DNA of 64,000 nucleotides from the NCBI RefSeq assembly GCF_018449695.1, contig NZ_JAAVUY010000005.1, forward strand, positions 310,001 through 374,000. The letters run 5' to 3'. Under the pieces are notes generated by a model. It was not told where the DNA came from and made no database searches. It saw nothing but the letters and a program-made list of their open reading frames with translations. Positions 45,180-53,844 of this stretch are shown in pieces. The stretch's first letter is position 1. Every line of letters begins with the position of its first letter. The position numbers and the translations under genes were made by a program. Origin of the DNA: Bradyrhizobium sp. dw_411. Lineage in GTDB: Bacteria; Pseudomonadota; Alphaproteobacteria; Rhizobiales; Xanthobacteraceae.

Positions 45180-45872
45180 TTACCGCCGTTCTACAACCCG
45201 AATTCCCTGAGAGCCCGCCAGCATCGCGGTGCTGGCCAGACCGATAAATAGTCCATGTTCGACGACGCCTGGAATGGCGGTCAGCAATCCCGCCAGATGC
45301 TTCGCCTGAGATATGCGGCCCAAATGGGCATCCACAATCCAGTGGCCACCGTCGGTGACGAAAACGTGGCCGTCCTGTCGCTTTCGGACCACCATCGGGC
45401 CGGAAACGCCACATTCGGCAAAGGCGTGTCCGATCGCGCGTTGCGTCGCCGCGAGGCCAAACGGGATGACCTCGATCGGCAGCGGGAAACGACCGAGCGT
45501 CTCGACCCATTTGGAATCGTCCGCAATCACGATCATGCGATCCGACGCCGCAGCCACGATCTTTTCTCGCAGCAGCGCGCCGCCACCGCCCTTGATCAGA
45601 TTCAGATCAGGGTCGATTTCGTCGGCGCCATCGACGGTCAAATCGAGCCGATCAATCTCATCCAGCGTGGTCAGAGCGATCCCGCAGCGGATCGCGTCGG
45701 CGCGGGTCGCCTCTGACGTGGGCACGCCGATCACCTTGAGCCCGGCACTGACCTGCTCGCCCAACAGCTCGACAAAATGCTTCGCGGTCGAACCGGTGCC
45801 GAGCCCGAGCTTCATGCCGTCCCGCACATATTCCAGCGCACGAGCCGCCGCCTGCCGTTTCAATTCGTCCAT
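45180..45872 (-). CDS. rpiA: Ribose-5-phosphate isomerase A
   Basis: RpiA of 230 residues in the pentose phosphate pathway. Family blocks are [17 protein letters not shown] (near 20-36), [29 protein letters not shown] with the catalytic Asp/Glu/Lys, and [14 protein letters not shown]. The ATG at 45872 is used; a GTG six bases upstream is possible. It heads a unit with the DUF2059 gene and probably gor. Divergent from gph over about 220 bases. Confidence 0.95.
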   Translation of the reverse strand: MDELKRQAAARALEYVRDGMKLGLGTGSTAKHFVELLGEQVSAGLKVIGVPTSEATRADAIRCGIALTTLDEIDRLDLTVDGADEIDPDLNLIKGGGGALLREKIVAAASDRMIVIADDSKWVETLGRFPLPIEVIPFGLAATQRAIGHAFAECGVSGPMVVRKRQDGHVFVTDGGHWIVDAHLGRISQAKHLAGLLTAIPGVVEHGLFIGLASTAMLAGSQGIRVVERR

Positions 45873-46093
45873 ATTCACGGGATCAACGATGCCTCAGAGG
45901 CCGTTGCCGATCGGGCGATCGGCGGTGTCCGGCGGGGGCATATCTAGCGTCGTTTGACCGGGAGTAACAGCGGTATAGCGGTTACAATTGATGACTTTTA
46001 TATCTTTGTCCGGTTCTGCCTCGTGCAATGCTTCGGGGGGTGATGAACCGTCTCCTACTTGCATGATGGCACGCGGACCGCTAGCGATCCACG

Positions 46094-46780
46094 ATGACCT
46101 CTGCCCGAACCGTCATATTCGATCTGGATGGCACGCTTGTGGATACGGCGCCCGATCTGATCAACGCGCTTAATTATATCCTCGCCCGCGAGGGCATGCC
46201 CCCGGTGCCGCTGCAGTCGGCGCGCACCATGATCGGCGCCGGCGCCCGCAAGCTGCTTGAACGCGGCCTGGAATTGGACGGCCGCACGGTTGCGCTCGAA
46301 GAGCTCGACCGGCTCACCCGTGACTTCATTGCGTATTATGCGGATCATATCGCCGACGACTCGCGCCCGTTCGAGGGCCTCGAAAGCGCGCTCGATGATC
46401 TCGCGGCCCGCGGCTATCGTTTTGCGGTCTGCACCAACAAACTGGAATGGCTGTCAAAGCTGCTGCTGGACCGGCTGGGGTTGAGCGCAAGATTTGCCGC
46501 GATTTGCGGCGCCGACACCTTCGGTATCGCAAAGCCAGATCCAGCGATCCTGCGCCAGACAGTGGCCCGCGCCGGGGGCGAGATGGCCTCAAGCGTGATG
46601 GTTGGCGACGCCGGCCCGGATATCGGCGTGGCCCGGCGGGCCAGTGTACCCGTCATCGGGGTCAAATTCGGGTATACCGAGATACCCATTGCCGAGCTCA
46701 AACCGGATCTGCTGATCGGCCATATGCGCGAATTGCCGGCTGCTGTGGAAACCCTGATGGCCGCTCAAAAATCGATATAG
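46094..46780 (+). CDS. gph: Phosphoglycolate phosphatase-type HAD hydrolase
   Basis: HAD-superfamily phosphatase of 228 residues. Motif I is FDLDGTLVDTAPD with nucleophile Asp10 and acid Asp12, a helical cap spans about 15-85, motif II is VCTNKLE, motif III Lys in FGIAKPDPAIL and motif IV VMVGDAGPDIGVARRA. The Gph label is by general similarity; pyrophosphatase PpaX and other small-molecule phosphatases look similar. Monocistronic, divergent from rpiA. Confidence 0.88.
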   Translation: MTSARTVIFDLDGTLVDTAPDLINALNYILAREGMPPVPLQSARTMIGAGARKLLERGLELDGRTVALEELDRLTRDFIAYYADHIADDSRPFEGLESALDDLAARGYRFAVCTNKLEWLSKLLLDRLGLSARFAAICGADTFGIAKPDPAILRQTVARAGGEMASSVMVGDAGPDIGVARRASVPVIGVKFGYTEIPIAELKPDLLIGHMRELPAAVETLMAAQKSI

Positions 46781-46824
46781 ATCATTGATTTTGCTTAATA
46801 ATTTTATTTAACTCAATCCAGGCA

Positions 46825-46839
46825 TTAACCAATAATTAG
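46825..46839 (+). promoter_or_regulatory. Imperfect CtrA-like box before the lipoprotein gene
   Basis: TTAA at 46825-46828 and TTAG at 46836-46839 are separated by seven bases, so one position of the TTAA-N7-TTAA(C) consensus is wrong. It lies about 95 bases upstream of the lipoprotein start in an A/T-rich stretch. Weak evidence only. Confidence 0.25.
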
Positions 46840-46933
46840 TGAAGGCCGCCCACATGGTTGCGCCGCAGTCCTGACGCTCTTATGGTCCCGCTGGGGATTG
46901 TGGCAGTTTGCCGCAGAGAGTGACGGATTGATC

Positions 46934-47398
46934 ATGCGTCGTGTTATCGCGATTGCCGCAGCGAGCCTCAGTCTCGCTGGGTGTTCTTCGTTTTCCATGG
47001 ACTATTTCAAGTCTGCGCCGCCAACCATGCAGGTTCAGATCGAATCGAACCCGCCGGGCGCCGATGCGCGGACGTCACTGGGACAGAGCTGTAAAACGCC
47101 CTGCTCGGTAACCCTCCCCGTACCCGAGTCCGGCGGCTTTACGGTCAGTTACGCGATGCCCCGGTTCCAGCCGGCCACCGTCCCGGTCCAGATCATCCGC
47201 GAGCCTGGCAGTCTCATCAGCGCCGGCACGGCGAGGCCCGATCCCAATCCGGTGGTCACGGAGCTGCAGCCGATCGGCCCGCCGCCCCGCGCCAAACCGA
47301 TGCGGCCGAAAAAACCGAGGGTGCCCAAGGGCACCGCTGCAGCCCCACCGGCTGATGGCTCGGACGCCCCGCCCCCGGCAGCCGCGCCTGCCCGCTGA
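46934..47398 (+). CDS. Lipoprotein with a PEGA-like domain
   Basis: Outer-envelope lipoprotein of 154 residues. The signal peptide ends in the lipobox SLAGC (Cys17). A short PEGA-like module follows, with VQIESNPPGADARTSLGQSC, then KTPCSVTLPVP and YAMPRFQPATVPVQI; two cysteines in it may pair. The last about 55 residues are Pro/Lys/Ala-rich, as in cell-wall-binding tails. PEGA modules occur in surface proteins. Function unknown. Confidence 0.78.
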   Translation: MRRVIAIAAASLSLAGCSSFSMDYFKSAPPTMQVQIESNPPGADARTSLGQSCKTPCSVTLPVPESGGFTVSYAMPRFQPATVPVQIIREPGSLISAGTARPDPNPVVTELQPIGPPPRAKPMRPKKPRVPKGTAAAPPADGSDAPPPAAAPAR

Positions 47399-47514
47399 TT
47401 GCGTGCACTGCACCCGTCAATCTGCGGATTGTATAGCGATACCAAGGTGCCTAGATTGAGTTGGCGCAGCGCCGTTTCCTGCTATGACGGGCGCGCGTCC
47501 ACTGGCACAGTTGA

Positions 47515-48549
47515 ATGACCGGAACTTTACTCGATCCACCCGCATCACTGCTGCGTCCGATGACCGACCCGTTCGGCCGGACCATCAGCTATCTGCGCGT
47601 GTCGGTCACCGATCGCTGCGATCTGCGCTGTTTTTATTGCATGTCGGAAGACATGACATTCCTGCCCAAGGCCGATCTGCTGACGCTCGAGGAACTCGAC
47701 CGGCTGTGCTCGGCCTTCATCGCCAAGGGTGTGCGCAAACTGCGCCTCACCGGCGGCGAACCGCTGGTCCGGCGCAATGTGATGTCGCTGGTGCGCTCGC
47801 TGTCGCGGCACCTCAAATCCGGCGCGCTCAATGAGCTGACGCTGACGACCAACGGCTCGCAGCTCGCACGTTACGCCAGCGAATTGCGTGACGCCGGCGT
47901 ACGCCGCATCAACGTCTCGATGGATACGCTCGACCCGGTGAAATTCCGGGCCATCACCCGCTGGGGCGATCTCGACAAGGTTCTGGCCGGCATCGAAGCG
48001 GCGCGCTCGGCGGGCATCGCGGTGAAGATCAACGCGGTGGCGCTCAAGAACATGAACGAGGACGAGATCCCCGCGCTGATGGAATGGGCGCATCGCCAGG
48101 ACATGGCGCTGACGCTGATCGAAGTAATGCCGATGGGCGATATCGGCGAGGGACGCATCGATCAGTATGTACCGCTGTCCCTGCTCCGCGCGCAGCTCGC
48201 CAAGCAATACACGTTGACCGATCTCGACGACGACACCGGCGGCCCTGCCCGCTACGTTCGCGTTGACGAAACCGGCGGCAAGCTCGGCTTCATCACGCCG
48301 ATGACCCATAATTTCTGCGAGTCCTGCAACCGGGTGCGGATTACCTGCACCGGCACGCTGCATACCTGCCTCGGTCACGAGGACGCCTCCGATTTGCGCC
48401 GGCCGCTGCGCGCTTCCGCAGACAACGACCTGCTCAGTGCCGCCATCGACCGCGCCATTGGCCTGAAGCCGAAGGGCCATGACTTCATCATCGATCGTCG
48501 GCACAACCGCCCGAGCGTCAGCCGCCATATGAGCGTGACCGGCGGCTAA
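47515..48549 (+). CDS. moaA: GTP 3',8-cyclase MoaA
   Basis: Radical SAM enzyme of 344 residues, the first step of molybdenum cofactor synthesis. The N-terminal cluster motif is CDLRCFYC (C-x3-C-x2-C), followed by [10 protein letters not shown]; the C-terminal second cluster has [18 protein letters not shown], and the protein ends with the Gly-Gly (VTGG) typical of MoaA. ATG at 47515 or at 47560 (MTDPFG) are possible starts. Needed by the sulfite dehydrogenase in this window. Preceded by the lipoprotein gene by about 115 bases. Confidence 0.95.
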   Translation: MTGTLLDPPASLLRPMTDPFGRTISYLRVSVTDRCDLRCFYCMSEDMTFLPKADLLTLEELDRLCSAFIAKGVRKLRLTGGEPLVRRNVMSLVRSLSRHLKSGALNELTLTTNGSQLARYASELRDAGVRRINVSMDTLDPVKFRAITRWGDLDKVLAGIEAARSAGIAVKINAVALKNMNEDEIPALMEWAHRQDMALTLIEVMPMGDIGEGRIDQYVPLSLLRAQLAKQYTLTDLDDDTGGPARYVRVDETGGKLGFITPMTHNFCESCNRVRITCTGTLHTCLGHEDASDLRRPLRASADNDLLSAAIDRAIGLKPKGHDFIIDRRHNRPSVSRHMSVTGG

Positions 48550-48859
48550 ATATCGGGCATCCGAGCGCTGCGGTTGTGATTTACCAAAACCTCCGCAACC
48601 AATTGATCCCACGTCAATTTGCCCATTTTCCAATTGACGCCGCCAAGGCGCGCTGAAATGGTGCGCTGGCTTTTATGCCTGTTCGGCTGGATAAGCCGCC
48701 GTGCGCCGGATGGGCGCGGTCAAGATGGCAAGAGCGCAATTGGGGGGGACTATCGTTGCGATCGCTCCTGAAAATGAGCCGTGATTCTGCGTGCGGACGC
48801 CAAGCGACGCCCGTTGAAACAACGCGCGTCCGTTGATGGCGAGCGCCGGAGAAAACACC
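48550..48859 (+). promoter_or_regulatory. Intergenic region upstream of the TRAP operon with an inverted repeat
   Basis: This 310-base gap has no supported gene. CGTCAATT at 48612-48619 and AATTGACG at 48632-48639 are a perfect 8-bp inverted repeat with a 12-base spacer, about 220 bases before dctQ. It may be an operator for a regulator of the transporter. No clear promoter pair was identified. Confidence 0.4.
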
Positions 48860-49399
48860 ATGCGTCCATTTCTGGCGATCAGCACCGTCATCGACCTGAT
48901 CAATGAAAAAATCGGTTACGTCTGCAATTTCCTGGTGCTGGCTGCCTGCCTTGTGAGCGCCGGCAATGCGATGATCCGCTATGCCTTCGGTTACAGCTCG
49001 AATGGCTGGCTAGAACTGCAATGGTACATGTTCGCGATCCTGGTGATGTTCGGCGCCTCCTACACCTTCAAGCGCAACGAGCATGTCCGGGTCGAAATCC
49101 TCTATCTGTTTCTCTCTGAGCGAGGACAACTCTGGCTCGACATGATCGGGACACTGTTCTTCCTGATCCCGGCCTGTCTACTGCTCGCCTATCTGTCCTG
49201 GCCGTTCTTCTATCAGGCCTATGCCGTCGGTGAGATGTCGGGCAATGCCGGCGGTCTCATTCGCTGGCCGATCAAATTCGTGATTCCCTCAGGTTTCGTT
49301 ATGCTCGCACTGCAAGGCGTCTCGGAGGTCATCAAGCGCATCGCCGCCCTTCAGGGGCAGGTGACGATCGATGCGAAATACGAGAGGCCGACGCAATGA
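48860..49399 (+). CDS. dctQ: TRAP transporter small permease DctQ
   Basis: Small membrane subunit of 179 residues with four predicted helices. The DctQ-type region reads NAMIRYAFGYSSNGWLELQWYM and FGASYTFKRNEHVRVEI (about 33-83), with a loop and two more helices. ATG at 48860 has GGAGA upstream. Its stop overlaps the dctM start by four bases. The substrate class of the system is discussed under the binding proteins. Confidence 0.92.
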   Translation: MRPFLAISTVIDLINEKIGYVCNFLVLAACLVSAGNAMIRYAFGYSSNGWLELQWYMFAILVMFGASYTFKRNEHVRVEILYLFLSERGQLWLDMIGTLFFLIPACLLLAYLSWPFFYQAYAVGEMSGNAGGLIRWPIKFVIPSGFVMLALQGVSEVIKRIAALQGQVTIDAKYERPTQ

Positions 49400-50997
49400 T
49401 TACGCTGCAAACGATGCCGCCGCTGATGTTCGGCGGCCTGGTTGTCGCCATGCTGATCGGCTTTCCCGTAGCCTTCACGCTGGCCGCGGTCGGACTTTCC
49501 TTCGGCTTCCTAGCCATTCATCTCGGCTTTTTCGATCTGAATTTTCTCCAGGCGATTCCGGGCCGGGTATTCGGCAGCGTGCTTTCAAACGAGCTGCTGC
49601 TCGCGATTCCGTTCTTCACGTTCATGGGCGCGATCCTGGAGCGCTGCGGGCTTGCCGAAGACATGTTGGATTCGATGGGCCAGTTGTTCGGCCCGATCCG
49701 CGGCGGCCTCGGCTATTCGGTTATCCTGGTCGGCTTCATTCTCGGCGCCATCACCGGCACGGTGGCGGCACAGGTCATTGCGATGGCGCTGATCTCGATG
49801 CCGGTGATGATCCGCTACGGCTACAACATGCGTTACATCACCGGCGTGCTGGCGGCCTCCGGCACCATCACGCAATTGGTGCCGCCGTCGCTGGTGCTGA
49901 TCGTGCTGGCCGATCAACTCGGCAAGTCCGTCGGCGACATGTATCTCGGCGCGTGGGGTCCCTCGATCTTCCAGATATTCCTGTTCGCCGGCTACACTTT
50001 CGTGCTCGGCATTTTCAGGCCCGATTACCTGCCGCCGGTGCCGAAAACCGAACTGACGCTGACGGGCTGGCCGCTGTGGCGCAAATGCCTGCTCGGCATC
50101 ATCCCGTCCGCGGTGCTTATTTTTGTCGTGCTCGGCACCATGATGATGGGTCTGGCGACGCCGACCGAGGCCGGCGCGATGGGCGCCGTCGGCGCCATCG
50201 TACTGGCGGCGATCCACAGCAAGGATTTCAGCACCACCGGCCGCAAGGCGCTGATCATTGGCGTGATCACCGGCGGTATCGGCACCATCATCGGAATCTT
50301 CGCGACCGATGGTCTCGTCTTCAAGCTGGCGTTCGCCATCACTTATCTGGCGGTGGTCTGGATCTGCCTTGAGGCGGTGCGCATTCCCGAACTGCGCGAC
50401 CTGATCAAGCAGGGCTATGAAACCACCATGCGCATCACCACGATGGTGGTGTTCATCCTGATCGGTTCGACCTGCTTCTCAGTAGTGTTCCTCGGCGTCT
50501 CCGGTGGCGTCTGGCTGGAAAATCTGTTGACCTCCCTGCCCGGCGGCGTCTGGGGCTTCCTGATCTTCATCAACCTGTTCATCTTCTTCCTGGCGTTCTT
50601 CCTCGACTTCTTCGAGATCGCCTTCATCATCCTACCGATGATTGCGCCGATCGCGCAGAAAGTCCTGGCGCCGGTCGTAGGCCCCGATGCCGCGCTGATC
50701 TGGTTCGGCGTCATGCTGTGCGTGAACATGCAGACCTCGTTCATGCATCCGCCGTTCGGTTTCGCGCTGTTCTATCTGCGCGGCGTCGCGCCCAAGGAAG
50801 TGAAGAGCTCCGACATCTATTGGGGCGCGCTGCCCTGGGTCGGACTGCAGGCGATCATGGTCGCGATCGTGATCGCGTTCCCGATCACGGTGACCGGCCT
50901 GCTCGACAAGCCGCTCAATGTCGATCTCAACACGATCAAGATCGACGTGCCGCAGATGGAGCTGCCACCGCTCGACTTCGGGCCACCGGCGAAGTAG
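49396..50997 (+). CDS. dctM: TRAP transporter large permease DctM
   Basis: Large membrane subunit of 533 residues, longer than the usual about 430; the extra length lies in the second half. It has the family start MPPLMFGGLVVAMLIGFPVA, then GAITGTVAAQVIAMALISMP, SGTITQLVPPSLVLIVLADQ and IAFIILPMIAPIAQKV. About 14 hydrophobic segments are visible. It is coupled to dctQ by an ATGA overlap. An intrinsic terminator follows at 51020. The binding-protein genes lie downstream on the other strand. Confidence 0.93.
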   Translation: MITLQTMPPLMFGGLVVAMLIGFPVAFTLAAVGLSFGFLAIHLGFFDLNFLQAIPGRVFGSVLSNELLLAIPFFTFMGAILERCGLAEDMLDSMGQLFGPIRGGLGYSVILVGFILGAITGTVAAQVIAMALISMPVMIRYGYNMRYITGVLAASGTITQLVPPSLVLIVLADQLGKSVGDMYLGAWGPSIFQIFLFAGYTFVLGIFRPDYLPPVPKTELTLTGWPLWRKCLLGIIPSAVLIFVVLGTMMMGLATPTEAGAMGAVGAIVLAAIHSKDFSTTGRKALIIGVITGGIGTIIGIFATDGLVFKLAFAITYLAVVWICLEAVRIPELRDLIKQGYETTMRITTMVVFILIGSTCFSVVFLGVSGGVWLENLLTSLPGGVWGFLIFINLFIFFLAFFLDFFEIAFIILPMIAPIAQKVLAPVVGPDAALIWFGVMLCVNMQTSFMHPPFGFALFYLRGVAPKEVKSSDIYWGALPWVGLQAIMVAIVIAFPITVTGLLDKPLNVDLNTIKIDVPQMELPPLDFGPPAK

Positions 50998-51019
50998 CCG
51001 CGATGTCCCCCCACAAAGC

Positions 51020-51054
51020 AAAACTCCTGGTAGCTTTCGCTCCGGGAGTTTTTC
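51020..51054 (+). terminator. Rho-independent terminator of dctQM
   Basis: AAACTCCTGG and CCGGGAGTTT form a 10-bp stem with one G-U pair around an 11-base loop (51021-51050), followed by TTTCGTTTGT. It lies 23 bases beyond the dctM stop. Confidence 0.85.
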
Positions 51055-51075
51055 GTTTGTAAATTCGCCTAGAAC

Positions 51076-51172
51076 CTCATCGGTTCTGATTGAATCAGAA
51101 CCGGGCTCTACTCTTCTGTTTTGACGCGTTTTCTTCACGCGAAGCCGGTATCCACTTCGCTCGAAAACGCTA
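51076..51172. repeat. Rhizobial intergenic palindromic repeat, first block
   Basis: A perfect palindrome CGGTTCTGATT / AATCAGAACCG with a single central base spans 51081-51103. It is followed by GACGCGTTTTCTTCACGCGAA and then TTCGCTCGAAAACGC (to about 51172), a second imperfect inverted pair. The two parts are typical of a repeat widely dispersed in rhizobial genomes. Confidence 0.7.
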
Positions 51173-51190
51173 TAGCTCAATCACCGGTTT

Positions 51191-51269
51191 GTAGGATGGG
51201 TTGAGCACTTGCGAAACCCATCGCTTTTATAGAGACGCGATGGGTATCACTGCGCTCCACCCATCCTAC
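51191..51269. repeat. Rhizobial intergenic palindromic repeat, second block
   Basis: Arms GTAGGATGGGT (51191 onward) and ACCCATCCTAC (ending 51269) are exact inverted repeats. Between them AACCCATCGC and GCGATGGGT give a second pair of inverted arms. This is another known family type in Bradyrhizobium-like genomes, here placed 20 bases from the end of the first dctP gene. Confidence 0.75.
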
Positions 51270-51288
51270 GAAGTTCCCGGCGCCGCGA

Positions 51289-52377
51289 TCAGATCTGCGC
51301 GTGACGGGCCATGAAGTTGTCGTAACCGACTTCGGCGACCTGGAACCATTGGTAGCCGGTGCTCGAAAATGCCGACACCGAGTCATAGAGCTTCTTGAAA
51401 TTGGCGTTGGTCGATGCGACCTCGGCGTTGAGCTCCTTGGTGGCCTTGTAGCTCGCTTCCATGATCGGCGGCGAGAACGCGTGCAGCTTGGTGCCGCCGG
51501 CGAGCAGCTTCTTCAGCGCCAGCGGATTGACCGCGTCATATTTCGCCATCATCCAGTTGTTGGCGAAATGACCGGCCTGTTCCAGCAGGCTCTGATAATA
51601 TTTCGGCAGCGCGTTCCATTTGTCGAGATTGACCATCGCGAGCAGCATGGGACCGCCCTCCCACCAGCCGGGATAGTAATAATGCGGCGCGACCTTGTAG
51701 AGGCCGAGCTTCTCGTCGTCATACGGGCCAACCCATTCCGCCGCATCGATGGTGCCTTTTTCCAGCGCGGGATAGATATCGCCACCAGCCAGTTGCTGCG
51801 GCACCGCGCCGAGCTTCGCCAGGATACGCCCGGCATAACCGCCGATGCGAAACTTCAGGCCCTGCAGGTCGTCGACCGTGTTGATCTCCTTGCGGAACCA
51901 GCCGCCCATCTGGCAGGTGGTATTGCCCGCGAGCAGCGAAGTGACGTTATAGTTCTTGTAGAACTCGTTCAGGAGTTCCTTGCCGCCGCCCAGCATGTAC
52001 CAGGCCTGGCTGAGTCGTGCGTTAGGTCCGAATGGAATGCAGGAGCCGAAGGTGAAGGTCGGGTCCTTGCCGAAATAATAATACGACGCGGTATGCCCCA
52101 TTTCGACGGTGCCGTTCTGCACGGCGTCGAGCACCTGCAGGCCCGGCACGATTTCACCGGCCGCGAAAGTCTGGATCTGGAATTTATTGTCGGTGGCTTC
52201 GCCGACCATCTTGGCCATCTGCTCGGCGGCGCCGTGCAGCGTATCGAGCGATTTCGGCCAGCTCGTCGTCATCCGCCATTTGATCTCCGGCATCGACTGC
52301 GCGATCGCCGGCGCCGCCATGGTGGCCGCGCCCGCGACGCCTATTCCGGTGACCTTGATAAAGTCTCGACGCTTCAT
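51289..52377 (-). CDS. dctP: TRAP transporter substrate-binding protein (TakP-like, copy 1)
   Basis: Periplasmic TRAP binding protein of 362 residues. A twin-arginine-like signal (MKRRDFIKVTGIGVAGAATM) precedes the DctP fold. The blocks FAAGEIVPGLQVLDAVQNG, GAVPQQLAGGDIYPALEKGT and AAEWVGPYDDEKLG closely match Rhodobacter TakP, which binds 2-oxo acids. The start at 52377 has GGGGGA upstream. It is convergent with dctQM, its likely membrane partner, and separated from the second copy by a strong hairpin. Confidence 0.92.
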   Translation of the reverse strand: MKRRDFIKVTGIGVAGAATMAAPAIAQSMPEIKWRMTTSWPKSLDTLHGAAEQMAKMVGEATDNKFQIQTFAAGEIVPGLQVLDAVQNGTVEMGHTASYYYFGKDPTFTFGSCIPFGPNARLSQAWYMLGGGKELLNEFYKNYNVTSLLAGNTTCQMGGWFRKEINTVDDLQGLKFRIGGYAGRILAKLGAVPQQLAGGDIYPALEKGTIDAAEWVGPYDDEKLGLYKVAPHYYYPGWWEGGPMLLAMVNLDKWNALPKYYQSLLEQAGHFANNWMMAKYDAVNPLALKKLLAGGTKLHAFSPPIMEASYKATKELNAEVASTNANFKKLYDSVSAFSSTGYQWFQVAEVGYDNFMARHAQI

Positions 52378-52489
52378 TGAGATTCCCCCTGTGTGATTGT
52401 GCAAGTCAGCCTTCGTGCCGAGGCTTTTCACGCAGCATGGAGCATCCAGTTTCGGATTTCCATGACGAACTGAGGGTATCGCAATGCAA

Positions 52490-52519
52490 CAAGCCCGGCC
52501 TTTGGTAAGGCCGGGCTTG
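52490..52519. terminator. Perfect 13-bp hairpin between the two binding-protein genes
   Basis: CAAGCCCGGCCTT and AAGGCCGGGCTTG pair over all 13 bases with a 4-base TGGT loop. It lies 34 bases beyond the stop of the upstream copy on the minus strand. No long T-run follows, so it could end, attenuate or stabilise the transcript and separate expression of the two paralogues. Confidence 0.65.
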
Positions 52520-52552
52520 CGATTAAGGGCTTGGCTAACTCTTAAGTGACAA

Positions 52553-53644
52553 TCAGCCGCGGGTGCGCGAGCGGATCATGAAGCTGTCGAAGGTATATTC
52601 AGCGACCTGCCACCACAGATACTCATCCGAGCGATAGGCCTGCATCGCATCGATCGATTTCTTGAAGTCCGCGTTCTTTGCGGAGATCTCTCCCCACAAT
52701 TCATTGGTCGCCTTCAGGCAGGCTTCCAGCACTTCATTGGTGAAGGGCCGCAGTTGCGTGCCACCGGCGACCAGGCGCTTCAACGCCGATGGATTCTGCA
52801 TGTCGTAACGCGCCGCCATCCAGCTATTCGCGTTCGCGGTCGCGTTGGCGACAATGGCCTGATAGTTCTTCGGCAGCGAATTCCACTTCTCGAGATTGCA
52901 GAAAGCGTGAATCGTCGGACCGCCTTCCCAGAAGCCAGGGTAATAATAATATTTGGCGACCTTCTGAAAACCAAGCTTCTCGTCGTCATACGGGCCGACC
53001 CATTCGGCCGCGTCGATCGTTCCTTTTTCAAGCGCGGGATAGATGTCGCCACCGGCGAGCTGCTGCGGCACCACGCCGACCTTCTGCAACACCTGGCCGG
53101 CAATGCCGCCGATGCGAAACTTCAATCCGGAGAGATCGGCAACGGTCTTGATCTCCTTGCGGAACCAGCCGCCCATCTGGGTACCGGTATTGCCGCAGGG
53201 GAAAGCGATCAGATTATATTTCTTGAAGAACTCATTGCCGAGTTCCTGGCCACCGCCCTGATACCACCATGAATTCTGCTGGCGTGCATTGAGACCGAAC
53301 GGCACCGAGGCATAGATCGCGAAGGTCGGATCCTTGCCGACGTAATAATACGCCACCGTATGGCTCATCTCGATCGTGCCGTTGGACGTCGCGTCGAGCG
53401 CCTGCAGGCCCGGAACGATTTCACCGGCGGAAAACACCTGGATCTGAAACTTGTTGTCGGTCATTTCGGCGACGTACTTTGCAAACTCGATGGACGCGCC
53501 ATAGAGCGTGTCCAGCGACTTCGGGAAGCTGGAGGTCATGCGCCATTTGATTTCGGGCGAGGATTGGGCAATGGCCGGCGAGGACACGGCCCCGACGGCA
53601 GCGGCACCGGCCGCTGAAACTTTCAAAAAATCACGGCGCTTCAT
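52553..53644 (-). CDS. dctP: TRAP transporter substrate-binding protein (TakP-like, copy 2)
   Basis: Periplasmic TRAP binding protein of 363 residues, homologous along its length to the copy downstream. It has MKRRDFLKVSAAGAAAVGAV as TAT-like signal, then FSAGEIVPGLQALDATSNG, VVPQQLAGGDIYPALEKGT and AAEWVGPYDDEKLGFQKV. TakP-type residues for a 2-oxo acid with a cation are present in this region. Start at 53644 with GGAGAGA upstream. Differences cluster around the C-terminal lobe and may change ligand preference. Confidence 0.92.
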   Translation of the reverse strand: MKRRDFLKVSAAGAAAVGAVSSPAIAQSSPEIKWRMTSSFPKSLDTLYGASIEFAKYVAEMTDNKFQIQVFSAGEIVPGLQALDATSNGTIEMSHTVAYYYVGKDPTFAIYASVPFGLNARQQNSWWYQGGGQELGNEFFKKYNLIAFPCGNTGTQMGGWFRKEIKTVADLSGLKFRIGGIAGQVLQKVGVVPQQLAGGDIYPALEKGTIDAAEWVGPYDDEKLGFQKVAKYYYYPGFWEGGPTIHAFCNLEKWNSLPKNYQAIVANATANANSWMAARYDMQNPSALKRLVAGGTQLRPFTNEVLEACLKATNELWGEISAKNADFKKSIDAMQAYRSDEYLWWQVAEYTFDSFMIRSRTRG

Positions 53645-53844
53645 TTAAGGTCTCTCCTTGTTGGGCGTCTTTCCCATAGTGCAGGCGCATCTCTCTCGGC
53701 GAGGCGATTTCCACGCAGCCCGAACACGCTCTGGCGGGGCTTTAACACGGAAGTAAGGTTCACGAAAACGCGACCAAGGCATGACTTCCCCAATTACATG
53801 ACTGCCCCGATTAAACGAAAGTCGCATAGGGCCGAAAAACCGGC

